Shown here piece after piece: positions 34,874 through 43,238 of a stretch of DNA of 64,000 nucleotides. Origin of the DNA: Bacillota bacterium. GTDB lineage: Bacteria > Bacillota > Clostridia > Lachnospirales > Lachnospiraceae. The notes under the pieces were generated by a model that saw only the letters and a program-made list of their open reading frames with translations, was not told where the DNA came from and made no database searches. Position 1 is the first letter of the stretch. Each line of letters starts with the position of its first letter. The position numbers and the translations under genes were made by a program. The stretch is from positions 147,912-211,911 of the forward strand of contig JAEZVF010000115.1 of assembly GCA_023443225.1 (NCBI GenBank), read 5' to 3'.

Positions 34874-36019
34874 TTATAATGATGTTGGATTTTCATTCCA
34901 TAAATTAATAAAATCTATTATTTCGCTGATGGTTGGGCTTTTGGCATTGCGCACATAGTAGCCGGATGTTGCGCATCCCATATATAGGCAGTTTATAAAG
35001 GAAAAGTTTTGCATAATACCATAAAGAAAACCGGCATTAAAGTTGTCACCGGCACCTGTTGTAAGTTTTGGATGTGTACAGTAAGGTCCGGTTACCTCGT
35101 AATAGAAATTTTTATGTTGACAGCATGCCCTGTCCACAAGATGGATTACAATACAGAATAATCCTAATTGATGGGATAAAATCTTAAGAAGTTCTTTTGT
35201 ATCTGCTGCATGGTAACTCGTTATTGTTTCATTCAAAGCCTCACAGACTTCACATGCTTCTTTCAAATTCATACTTAGTATAACACAAAAACCTGCTTTC
35301 GTAAAATCTTTTATAATTGAAAGTCCAATTAGCAGGTCTTCTTTTGTGCGCTTTTCTGGGTCCGCTAAATCAAGGAACACTGTCTTTTCGGAAACTGTAA
35401 TATTAGGTACTACTACTTTTAGAAATTCTCCCCATATATGATTCATATCTAGTATCATGGACCAATTAGAAAAGACGAAATAACTACAACTCTCAAACAT
35501 TGATATAAGCTGTCCTAAAGTGCACTTATTTATTATATTCTTCCAAGTAATCGTATTAAGTTCGTTCAATTTAGAAGTAATAATCTTTCCATCATTGAAT
35601 TCCAAAGCACTTGTAACAGCAGGAGGTGAAAGACAGATAATCTCATTACATCGATTAAGAGCTTTGAATTCAGGGTTTAGAATTGGATTACCGACAGCTC
35701 CCATATAAGTAACTTCAACAAAATAATTGAGTAGAGAATTAGCAAGAATAGGCCCATTTCCACCCATCTTTATCTGCTGGCTAACCAATTCGATATTCGT
35801 ACTCATGCCGCTCCCACGAGCGATTCGATCAGCATAAGCTTTAATCGATGTTATCCTTTTAAAAGAATCCGAAGAGAAACGTTTATCTACCACATGAATA
35901 ATTTCATCAATAAAACCGTCAAAACCAACAAAGACCTTTTTAGTCTTGGACGGATTATTTAATAATGAACAAAGTTCAGATAAATGAGAAGCGATGAGAT
36001 ATCTTTTTTTTGTATACAT
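34874..36019 (-). CDS. PfkB-family carbohydrate kinase
   Basis: The 381-residue protein has a ribokinase fold with KMGGNGPILANSLLNY (substrate-binding region, equivalent to the GG motif) and the family signature LTTGAGDNFNAGFLYG near residue 335, whose Asp is the catalytic base. The N-terminus KVFVGFDGFIDEIIHVVDKR is a recognisable PfkB subgroup start. The ATG at 36019 has ATGGAGGTC upstream and replaces the 36127 start, which lacks a ribosome site. Located opposite deoC, it may phosphorylate deoxyribose or another sugar released by the GH1 enzyme; the substrate is unproven. Confidence 0.85.
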   Translation of the reverse strand: MYTKKRYLIASHLSELCSLLNNPSKTKKVFVGFDGFIDEIIHVVDKRFSSDSFKRITSIKAYADRIARGSGMSTNIELVSQQIKMGGNGPILANSLLNYFVEVTYMGAVGNPILNPEFKALNRCNEIICLSPPAVTSALEFNDGKIITSKLNELNTITWKNIINKCTLGQLISMFESCSYFVFSNWSMILDMNHIWGEFLKVVVPNITVSEKTVFLDLADPEKRTKEDLLIGLSIIKDFTKAGFCVILSMNLKEACEVCEALNETITSYHAADTKELLKILSHQLGLFCIVIHLVDRACCQHKNFYYEVTGPYCTHPKLTTGAGDNFNAGFLYGIMQNFSFINCLYMGCATSGYYVRNAKSPTISEIIDFINLWNENPTSL

Positions 36020-36098
36020 AATGACCTCCATATTGTTTTGGTTCATTTCTATAAGCAAGATTATATAACTCAAACAGTAAAAAAGCAAGGGGTGATTA

Positions 36099-36190
36099 AT
36101 ACATTTAAATAAATGATATTGACACAATGCCTTAAAAGTGGTATAAGTGTAAATGTATCATACATTTAATACATATGAATTTATATGTAT
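36099..36190. promoter_or_regulatory. Divergent kinase/deoC promoter region with GntR-type palindromes
   Basis: The rightward promoter is TTGACA (36119-36124), a 17-bp spacer and TATAAG (36142-36147). Palindromes AAATGTA-TCA-TACATTT (36151-36167) and ATACATAT/ATATGTAT (36169-36176, 36183-36190) cover the transcription start. A third, imperfect copy (ATACATTT at 36099-36106, then AAATGATAT) lies upstream towards the kinase gene. The related sequences suggest one regulator, most likely the GntR protein encoded at 34048. Confidence 0.7.
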
Positions 36191-36219
36191 CACAAAACGA
36201 ATTAAGGGAGGCTATTAGT

Positions 36220-36924
36220 ATGAAACCTAGTAAAAAAGCCAGTGAAATGACAGTTAGCGAATTAGCAAAGTACATTGATTATTCTGTGTTAAAACCTGAG
36301 TTCACAGAACAAGAGATTGTTGAATTAACAAAGGATGGAGTAAGATTAGGTTGTGCGACAATTTGTATTAACCCGGGATATATGGATTTGTGCGAACCAT
36401 ATGTTATAGGCAGTGAAACCATGCTTTGTCCAGTATGTGATTTTCCATTTGGCACAAGTTCTACTGAATCAAAGATAAAGCAAATTGAGATAGTAGCAAA
36501 ATATGATACTGTAAAAGAAATAGATATCGTAGTAAATTTTGGATGGATTCGTGGTGGAATGTACGATAAAGTAACAGAAGATATAAAAGCTTGTGCAGAT
36601 ATGGCGCATAAATATGGCAGAAAGTTAAAAGTAATATTTGAAACAGATGCTTTAAGTCAAGAACAGGTAATAAAAAGTTGCCAATGTGCGGTAAAGGCAG
36701 GGGCAGATTTTGTAAAAACAAGTACCGGATTCATAACTGGAATAGAATCACATGGTGCCACACCTGAAATTATTAAAGTGATGATGGATGAAGTGGGTGA
36801 CAGATGCCAGGTTAAAGGCAGCGGCTGCATTAGAACCAGAGAACATTTTCTACAGTTGATTGATATGGGAATTGATAGAATGGGTGTGGGTTATAAATCC
36901 GTCTCAGTTGTATTAAATAATTAA
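36220..36924 (+). CDS. deoC: Deoxyribose-phosphate aldolase
   Basis: The 234-residue class I aldolase has the Schiff-base lysine Lys166 in GADFVKTSTGF, Asp102 in KEIDIVVNFG, and Lys199 in CQVKGSGCIRT, equivalent to E. coli K167, D102 and K201. It cleaves 2-deoxyribose-5-phosphate to glyceraldehyde-3-phosphate and acetaldehyde. AAGGGAGG sits 7 nt before the ATG at 36220; the longer frame from 36175 overlaps an operator palindrome and has no ribosome site. It is followed 53 nt later by a GH1 enzyme in the same direction. Confidence 0.93.
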   Translation: MKPSKKASEMTVSELAKYIDYSVLKPEFTEQEIVELTKDGVRLGCATICINPGYMDLCEPYVIGSETMLCPVCDFPFGTSSTESKIKQIEIVAKYDTVKEIDIVVNFGWIRGGMYDKVTEDIKACADMAHKYGRKLKVIFETDALSQEQVIKSCQCAVKAGADFVKTSTGFITGIESHGATPEIIKVMMDEVGDRCQVKGSGCIRTREHFLQLIDMGIDRMGVGYKSVSVVLNN

Positions 36925-36977
36925 TAAAATAACATGCCACAGTATGTATCATAATGGAAATGGAGGAAAGTGAAGCT

Positions 36978-38324
36978 ATGATAAGATATGAATTTCCAAA
37001 AGATTTTACATGGGGCGTAGCAGCCGGATCTTATCAGATAGAAGGTGGATGGAAGGAAAAGGGAAAGGGCGAGAGCATATGGGATCGTTTTTGCCATATT
37101 CCGGGAAAAATTAAAGACGGAACGACTGGAGATATTTCTTGTGACTTCTATCATACATATAAAGAAGATATCAGTATGATGAAAGAACTAGGATATCCGA
37201 ATTTCTTATATACTATCAGCTGGCCAAGGGTGATACCAGATGGAATTGGTGAAGTAAATCGGGCAGGAATTGAGTTCTATAGAAATGTTTTGAATTGTCT
37301 TCGTGAAAACGGAATTAAATCCTATATTGTACTTTATCACTGGGATCTTCCACAGAAGCTGCAGGAAAAGGGTGGATGGATGAATCGGGAGATTGTTGAC
37401 TGGTTTGATAATTATGCTAAAACCATGTACAGCGAATTAGGAGATTTGGTAGATAACTGGATTACTATATTGGAACCATACGTTATCTCCTTTCTAGGAC
37501 ATTGGTATGGAAAACATGCGCCCGGTTATCATGATTATTCTGCTGCATTAACTGTGGCTCATCATCTTAACTTAGCTCACGGAATAGCAGTGAAAGCTTT
37601 TCGTGAAAGCGGGTTGACTGGTGAAATTGGTATTAAAGTTAATATGGGTATGGTATATCCAGCAGATCCGAGTTCAGCAGCAGATGTTGCAGCAGCAAAT
37701 AGAGAAAATATCCAGTCAAACACATTGTTCTGTGATCCAATACTAAAAGGGATCTATCCACAAGATTTCTTCAATTATTTAGAAAAACAAGGAGTTGTGC
37801 TTCCTGATATAAGGCAAGGAGATATGGAGCTTATGTGTCAGGATATTGATTTCTTTGGATTGAACAATTACAATGCGTCATATGTAAAAGATGGTGGCGA
37901 GTGGCCATTATATGTTACGAGTGTAAAGACTGGGAAGCCCACCACTCAGTGTGGATGGGAATATGAACCAGAATGCTTATATGATTTAATAAAGATGCTT
38001 AACGAGACCTATCATCTTAAGAAAATTATTATTACCGAAAATGGCTGTGCTTCGAATGATTGGGTAGACGATGATGGTAACGTAACTGATTCCAAGCGAT
38101 TAATTTATCTCAAAAATTATCTGAAACAGGTACATAAAGCAATAGAAGAAGGTATTCCACTAAAGGGATATTTTGCCTGGTCATTATTGGATAATTTTGA
38201 GTGGGCAGAAGGATTATCTATACGCTTCGGTATTGTTCATGTGGACTATGATACTTTGAAACGAACACCTAAGGCAAGTGCTTATTGGTATACAAATGTT
38301 ATTAAGAATAATGGTTTTGAGTGA
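36978..38324 (+). CDS. Divergent GH1 beta-glycosidase-like protein
   Basis: This 448-residue TIM-barrel protein has GH1 landmarks in order: Gln20 in GSYQIEGG, His121-Trp122 in LYHWDLP, acid/base Glu166 in WITILEPY, nucleophile Glu354 in IIITENGCAS, and the glycone-binding WSLLDNFEWAEG. The last motif (with Glu) points to non-phosphorylated sugars. Two near-invariant residues are changed: the Asn that precedes the acid/base and contacts the sugar 2-OH is Leu165, and the Arg of the usual YRFSISW motif, which contacts the nucleophile, is Leu77 (FLYTISW). The ATG at 36978 fits the family start; GGAGG is 11 nt upstream. Substrate may be unusual. Confidence 0.88.
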   Translation: MIRYEFPKDFTWGVAAGSYQIEGGWKEKGKGESIWDRFCHIPGKIKDGTTGDISCDFYHTYKEDISMMKELGYPNFLYTISWPRVIPDGIGEVNRAGIEFYRNVLNCLRENGIKSYIVLYHWDLPQKLQEKGGWMNREIVDWFDNYAKTMYSELGDLVDNWITILEPYVISFLGHWYGKHAPGYHDYSAALTVAHHLNLAHGIAVKAFRESGLTGEIGIKVNMGMVYPADPSSAADVAAANRENIQSNTLFCDPILKGIYPQDFFNYLEKQGVVLPDIRQGDMELMCQDIDFFGLNNYNASYVKDGGEWPLYVTSVKTGKPTTQCGWEYEPECLYDLIKMLNETYHLKKIIITENGCASNDWVDDDGNVTDSKRLIYLKNYLKQVHKAIEEGIPLKGYFAWSLLDNFEWAEGLSIRFGIVHVDYDTLKRTPKASAYWYTNVIKNNGFE

Positions 38325-38685
38325 GATTAAAAGATGTAGAAGTACTAATGGGAGCAGATGACTGCCATGGTATGTACATAGATAGTAAAAATTATAGTAA
38401 TTAATAATACAGTAGATCACAGTACACCATTTAAAATATACTGTTTCCGCATTCTACTTATGTTATATATTTTCCTCTGGGAAAACGTGGGGTATTATGG
38501 TAATATATATATTGACTGGGCTGTTCTCAAAAGAGTGTGTTCACTTTATCATTCATTTAACTACTATGGTTTCAATTCTATATAGTTTTGTTGCAAATAT
38601 GACATACTATTGTCATGTATTGGCTGATATAATAACTATTGCAGATATCAATGGGTAAAAGAACTTGATAGAAGAGGAAAGATGT
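38325..38685. other. Intergenic stretch before the radical-SAM gene
   Basis: This 361-bp AT-rich gap has no convincing coding frame. A dyad ATGACA/TGTCAT (38599-38616) and a TATAAT (38628-38633) are present near the radical-SAM gene and may be part of its promoter, but no good -35 is correctly spaced. I see no terminator after the GH1 gene. Confidence 0.4.
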
Positions 38686-39561
38686 ATGCATGAGACAAAG
38701 GTAAAATCAATTCTGTCTGCGCAGAATGGTATGAATTTATATCGTGGTTGCACTCACGGTTGTATCTACTGTGATTCCAGAAGTACCTGTTATCAGATAC
38801 TACATGAGTTTGAAGATATTGAAGTTAAATCCAATGCCGCAGAATTACTAGAACAAGCATTAAGCCGTAAGAGGAAAAAATGCATGATTGCTACCGGAGG
38901 TATGAGCGATCCGTATCTGCCTGCTGAAAAGAATCTAAAGCTTACAAGAAGGTGTCTAGAACTAATTGATGAATATGGTTTTGGGCTTGCAATACAGACC
39001 AAATCCGATTTGATACTTAGGGATCTGGACTTATTAAAAAGTATAAACCGAAAGACAAAATGTGTTGTTCAGATGACGCTTACTACATACGATGAGGATT
39101 TATGCAGTATTCTAGAACCAAATGTCTGTACAACGAAGCGTCGAGCAGAGGTTTTAAATATCATGAGAGAGGAAGGAATACCAACGATCTGCTGGATGAC
39201 ACCAATCTTGCCATTTATCAATGATACGGAAGATAATATACATGGCATTTTAGATTACTGTAAGAAAGCTAGGACATATGGAATTCTTCTCTTTGGAATC
39301 GGGGTAACTTTAAGAGATGGGGATAGACAGTACTTTTATAACAAGCTGGATCAAAACTTTCCGGGCATGAAGGAACAGTATATCAAAACTTTTGGTAATA
39401 ATTATAATATTCCTTCACTACAACAAGCTAAACTTATGAGTATAGTAAAATCGGAATGTAAGAAAATCAATATGATATGTGATGATAAAAAACTATTTGA
39501 TTATATGCACCTGTTTGAGGATAAGCAGGAAGGAAAACAAATGAGCTTATTTGAAGTTTAG
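38686..39561 (+). CDS. SPL-family radical SAM protein
   Basis: The roughly 291-residue protein has the radical-SAM cluster GCTHGCIYC (Cys22, Cys26, Cys29), followed by the family's ATGGMSDPYLPAEKNLKLTR and CWMTPILPFIND segments. It belongs to the spore-photoproduct-lyase-like group of radical SAM proteins of unknown reaction; true SplB is longer. GAGGAA is 7 nt before the ATG at 38686; an upstream TTG at 38665 is less likely. A decayed partial copy lies at 48010-48320. Confidence 0.87.
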   Translation: MHETKVKSILSAQNGMNLYRGCTHGCIYCDSRSTCYQILHEFEDIEVKSNAAELLEQALSRKRKKCMIATGGMSDPYLPAEKNLKLTRRCLELIDEYGFGLAIQTKSDLILRDLDLLKSINRKTKCVVQMTLTTYDEDLCSILEPNVCTTKRRAEVLNIMREEGIPTICWMTPILPFINDTEDNIHGILDYCKKARTYGILLFGIGVTLRDGDRQYFYNKLDQNFPGMKEQYIKTFGNNYNIPSLQQAKLMSIVKSECKKINMICDDKKLFDYMHLFEDKQEGKQMSLFEV

Positions 39562-39589
39562 AATTATAATATTTGCTTATAATTTGCAA

Positions 39590-39866
39590 ATTTCAGACAA
39601 TGCATTAGCAATCAGTTTTGGTTTGTATGGAGCATTAATTGAATTGATAGGAGTGTTCTCACTACCGCGATAACGATTGTACAGGGACTTCTTGCTTGAT
39701 GTAATCATTGAGATTGAGGAAAGTAAGGCGGCAGGTCTTACAGAAAAGGTGATTTTAACAAGTATTACCTTGTAGAGGAGATGGATGCTGAATACGTTAA
39801 TTCAATTATGACATTAAATAGTAAGCTCATTAATAATATGCATGCCCAACGAGAGTATAACTAATG
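39590..39866 (+). pseudogene. Decayed coding remnant of unknown family
   Basis: The plus strand reads as protein with normal codon character but is broken. One piece (GALIELIGVFSLPR) ends at an in-frame TAA at 39671-39673. It is followed in the same frame by DFLLDVIIEIEESKAAGLTE and KVILTSITL to a TAG. After a one-base frame change it continues as LVEEMDAEYVNSIMTLNSKL to a TAA near 39866. No start codon with a ribosome site is seen. I do not recognise the family. A 43-codon minus-strand frame over the same bases is probably a shadow. Confidence 0.45.
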
Positions 39867-39945
39867 TTTCATTCATGATGTATATAGAGGCGGTTAACTA
39901 TTGGAATTTACTTAGATAGATGTTTATTATTATAACGTCTTTGAC

Positions 39946-39988
39946 GACTACTTATTTTCAAACTTTTGAGAATAAGTGGTCTTTTTTT
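39946..39988 (+). terminator. Rho-independent terminator upstream of the che operon
   Basis: A 14-bp stem with two G:U pairs (39946-39959 with 39968-39981) and an 8-nt loop is followed by seven T residues. It isolates the chemotaxis operon from upstream transcription. Confidence 0.85.
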
Positions 39989-40118
39989 GTTTAGTAACAG
40001 AAGAATATTTTAATAGATTTTGTGAGATTTTTTGCAATAACTATCTATATTATGAACTATATAATTTATCTATAGATTCTGTCTCATAATTGTATTAGTT
40101 TAATTGATAGGTAAGTAG

Positions 40119-40124
40119 TATAAT
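40119..40124 (+). promoter_or_regulatory. Possible -10 element for the che operon
   Basis: TATAAT at 40119-40124 lies about 50 nt before cheY. No good -35 is correctly spaced, and no flagellar SigD-type motif was found. Confidence 0.35.
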
Positions 40125-40175
40125 GATGCAAATAATATGTATATTTTGGCAATTCAATTCCTAGGAGTGAAGAAA

Positions 40176-40538
40176 ATGAAAAAAGTTTTAATTGTTGATG
40201 ATGCAGCGTTTATGAGAAATACAATCAAGAATGTTCTTCAAAATAATGAGTTTGATGTAGTTGGAGAGGCAGAAAATGGCATAGAAGGAATACGAAAATA
40301 TAAAGAATTGATGCCAGACATAGTCACAATGGATATTACAATGCCTGAGATGACAGGGATTGAGGCATTACAATGCATACTGGCATATGATCCAAAAGCT
40401 AAAATTGTAATGATTTCTGCAATGGGACAGGAAGAATTTGTTCGAGAAGCGGTTATGAAGGGAGCAAAATCATTTATTGTAAAACCATTTAAAGAAGAAA
40501 GTATAGTTTCTAGTCTTAATAAGATATTAACACTTTAA
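40176..40538 (+). CDS. cheY: Chemotaxis response regulator CheY
   Basis: The 120-residue single-domain receiver has the acidic pocket VDDAAF, the phospho-acceptor Asp in VTMDITMPEM (about residue 53), the conserved Thr/Ser position in MISAMG and Lys in IVKPFKEE. When phosphorylated by CheA it controls the flagellar motor switch. The ATG at 40176 follows TAGGAGTG and gives a normal length; a 13-codon upstream extension is rejected. It heads the che operon. Confidence 0.94.
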   Translation: MKKVLIVDDAAFMRNTIKNVLQNNEFDVVGEAENGIEGIRKYKELMPDIVTMDITMPEMTGIEALQCILAYDPKAKIVMISAMGQEEFVREAVMKGAKSFIVKPFKEESIVSSLNKILTL

Positions 40539-40568
40539 AAGAGGTAATTTAAAATGGAGGCAATGAAT

Positions 40569-42647
40569 ATGTCAGAACAATTTATAAATGAACCATTGCT
40601 TGATATGTTTTTATTTGAAACGACTCAACTTATAGAACAACTTGAACAATCTGTATTAAGTAGTGAACAGGAAAGCTATTACTTTGCCCTAGATTCTATT
40701 AACGAGATATTTCGAATCATGCATACCATAAAAGGTTCAGCAGCTATGATGAAGTTTAATAATATAGCAACCCTGGCTCACACTATGGAAGATATATTTT
40801 ACTATCTAAGGGAAGAAAAACCTGCAATATTAAATTTCACCAGATTATCGGATTTAGTTCTTGATGGAATTGATTTCATAAAGAGCGAGGTAGATAAAAT
40901 CAAGAACAGTAAGAATGCAGATGGAGATTCCTCTTCTTTGATACATACCATGAAGCAGTTTTTAATCCGATTAAAAGAAAATAATATATCAGATAATCTT
41001 AATGAGGAAATAGGAAACATGGATGCTAAGAATCAAGGTGCTTTGGTTCAAAATCAAATTTCGAAGCATACATATTGTAATATTTTTAAGGCAGTAATCT
41101 ATTTTGAAGAAGGATGCGAAATGGAAAATATACGTGCCTATACAGTAATACGCAACTTAAAAACTATAACGGATCAAATATTGTATGTACCTTACGATAT
41201 TATCGATAATGATGAAACAATAGAAATTATACGTCGGGAAGGGTTTTGCATTTATATAAAGTCAGACTATTCTTACGAAATGATAAATAATTTTCTTATG
41301 CAGACAATATTTCTAAAAGACTTGGAATTAAACCAATTAGAAAATGAGGAAGAAATCAAGTCGTTTTATGAGAGGGAGCCGACCCAAGTAGTAGATCAAG
41401 TTAAGCTGACAAATGAGACTTTTGAACCAAATAAACTGGATAAGAATACTTGCTTTAAAGATACGAGGTCTACTTCAACTGCTCAAAGTATCATTAGTGT
41501 CAGCGTTGCAAAATTAGACAAGCTGATGGATATTGTAGGAGAAATGGTTATTTCAGAGGCAATGGTAATTCAAAATCCTGATCTACTGGGTTTGGAATTA
41601 GACAACTTTCAAAAAGCCGCAAGACAGTTAAACAAAATAACGGCTGAAATGCAGGATATGGTAATGTCAATAAGAATGGTTCCGCTTTCTGCTACTTTTA
41701 ATAAAATGCATCGAATTGTTCGGGATATGTGTAAGAAATTAGAGAAAGATGTGAAGCTTGAAATAATTGGTGATGCTACAGAAGTTGATAAGAATATAAT
41801 TGAACATATCTCAGATCCACTTATGCACCTTGTTCGAAATTCCATAGATCATGGAATTGAAACCTCAAGTGAAAGATTAGTAAAAGGAAAACAAAAAATG
41901 GGACTTGTAACTTTGGAAGCAAAAAGTTCTGGAAGTGATGTCCTTATTCTTGTTAAAGATGATGGAAAAGGATTAGATAGAGCCGAGATATTGAAAAAGG
42001 CACAAGAGAACCAGTTACTCTTAAAAGGTGAAAACGATATGACTGATCGGGAAGTTTTTAACCTTATTTTACTCCCGGGTTTTTCAACCAATGACAAAAT
42101 TACTGAATTCTCTGGTCGTGGGGTAGGGATGGATGTAGTTTCTAAGAATATTGAAGCTGTTGGTGGCTCTTTATACGTAGACAGTATACAAGATAAAGGT
42201 ACTCAAATTACACTTAAGATACCACTGACCTTAGCTATTATAGATGGAATGAATGTAAAGGTAGGAAATTCTTGTTTTACTATACCCATTATTTCTATAA
42301 AACAATCTTTTAGGCCAAAGAAAAGTGAGATTTTCTTTGATACGGACAACAATGAAATGATTATGGTAAGAGGTCAATGTTATCCCATAATTAGACTTCA
42401 TAAAAAATTTGGAATTAATACAAAAGTTACTAGTTTAGAAGATGGTATTATTATTATGGTGGAACAAGCAGAGCATGTGATTTGCATTTTTACAGATGAA
42501 CTTATTGGACAACAGCAGGTAGTTGTCAAGACATTACCTGAATATATTCAAAGATTCAAAACAATAAGAGGTCTTTCTGGATGCACGTTACTTGGAGATG
42601 GAAGCATAAGTCTGATCATTGATGTTGCAGGATTAATTAGTCTGTAA
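40569..42647 (+). CDS. cheA: Chemotaxis histidine kinase CheA
   Basis: This 692-residue kinase has P1 Hpt with phospho-acceptor His52 in RIMHTIKGSAAMM, a P2-like CheY-binding region (about 170-260), P3 dimerisation (SVAKLDKLMDIVGEMVI), P4 ATPase (N box HLVRNSIDHGIE, G1 DDGKGLD, G2 GRGVGMDVV) and P5 CheW-like C-terminus (about 560-692). It autophosphorylates in response to receptors and phosphorylates CheY and CheB. GGAGG (40556-40560) is 8 nt before ATG 40569; ATG 40554 is the alternative. Confidence 0.96.
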   Translation: MSEQFINEPLLDMFLFETTQLIEQLEQSVLSSEQESYYFALDSINEIFRIMHTIKGSAAMMKFNNIATLAHTMEDIFYYLREEKPAILNFTRLSDLVLDGIDFIKSEVDKIKNSKNADGDSSSLIHTMKQFLIRLKENNISDNLNEEIGNMDAKNQGALVQNQISKHTYCNIFKAVIYFEEGCEMENIRAYTVIRNLKTITDQILYVPYDIIDNDETIEIIRREGFCIYIKSDYSYEMINNFLMQTIFLKDLELNQLENEEEIKSFYEREPTQVVDQVKLTNETFEPNKLDKNTCFKDTRSTSTAQSIISVSVAKLDKLMDIVGEMVISEAMVIQNPDLLGLELDNFQKAARQLNKITAEMQDMVMSIRMVPLSATFNKMHRIVRDMCKKLEKDVKLEIIGDATEVDKNIIEHISDPLMHLVRNSIDHGIETSSERLVKGKQKMGLVTLEAKSSGSDVLILVKDDGKGLDRAEILKKAQENQLLLKGENDMTDREVFNLILLPGFSTNDKITEFSGRGVGMDVVSKNIEAVGGSLYVDSIQDKGTQITLKIPLTLAIIDGMNVKVGNSCFTIPIISIKQSFRPKKSEIFFDTDNNEMIMVRGQCYPIIRLHKKFGINTKVTSLEDGIIIMVEQAEHVICIFTDELIGQQQVVVKTLPEYIQRFKTIRGLSGCTLLGDGSISLIIDVAGLISL

Positions 42648-42697
42648 AGTGTAAGCACTTATACATAAATTAAATACATTTGAAAGGTGGGGAAAAT

Positions 42698-43192
42698 ATG
42701 GCAGACATATTTGAAAATACTATGGTAATAGAAGAAGATACTCAAAAAGATAGATTTTTGACCTTTTCATTAGGTAAGGAAAGCTATGGTATAGATATTA
42801 AGTATGTAATTGAGATTATTGGTATTCAATCTATCACAGAAATACCGGAACTTCCCGAATACGTGAAGGGGATTATTAATCTGAGGGGGAAAATAATACC
42901 AGTACTAGATGTTAGACTTAAGTTTAAAAAGGAGCCAAAGGAATATAACGATCGGACCTGTGTAGTAGTGGTTGACATCAAAGAGGTATCCATAGGACTT
43001 ATTGTGGATAGCGTTGCAGAAGTTATTACAATTTCTGAAGAGGACATTGTAGAACCACCACAATTGAACAAAGGATTTAGCAACAGGTACATAAAGAAAA
43101 TAGGCAAAATTGGGAATGAGGTAAAATTGCTACTGGATTGTGAGAAACTTTTGACAGAAGATGAACTTGATGATTTGAATGAAGTATTATAA
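42698..43192 (+). CDS. cheW: Chemotaxis coupling protein CheW
   Basis: This 164-residue CheW-domain protein includes FLTFSLGKESYGIDIKYVIE and the core motif YVKGIINLRGKIIPVLDVRL. It ends with a normal third subdomain (IGKIGNEVKLLLDCEKLL). It links receptors to CheA. AAGGTGGGG precedes the ATG at 42698. It lies between cheA and the receptor gene. Confidence 0.95.
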   Translation: MADIFENTMVIEEDTQKDRFLTFSLGKESYGIDIKYVIEIIGIQSITEIPELPEYVKGIINLRGKIIPVLDVRLKFKKEPKEYNDRTCVVVVDIKEVSIGLIVDSVAEVITISEEDIVEPPQLNKGFSNRYIKKIGKIGNEVKLLLDCEKLLTEDELDDLNEVL

Positions 43193-43238
43193 TTGTTGTA
43201 TAAAACATATATTATTGACTATTAAAGGAGAATTTTTA

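Noticed and set aside
36978..38324. GH1 gene as a 6-phospho-beta-glucosidase
   Set aside because: The C-terminal glycone motif is WAEG with Glu, as in enzymes for non-phosphorylated sugars, and no PTS genes are nearby.
38665..39561. Spore photoproduct lyase (SplB) itself
   Set aside because: The protein is shorter than SplB; only the broader SPL-like radical-SAM family can be supported.
39577..39711. Minus-strand 43-codon frame over the coding remnant near 39.6 kb
   Set aside because: The plus-strand reading shows stronger purine-first codon character; the minus frame has no ribosome site and looks like its shadow.
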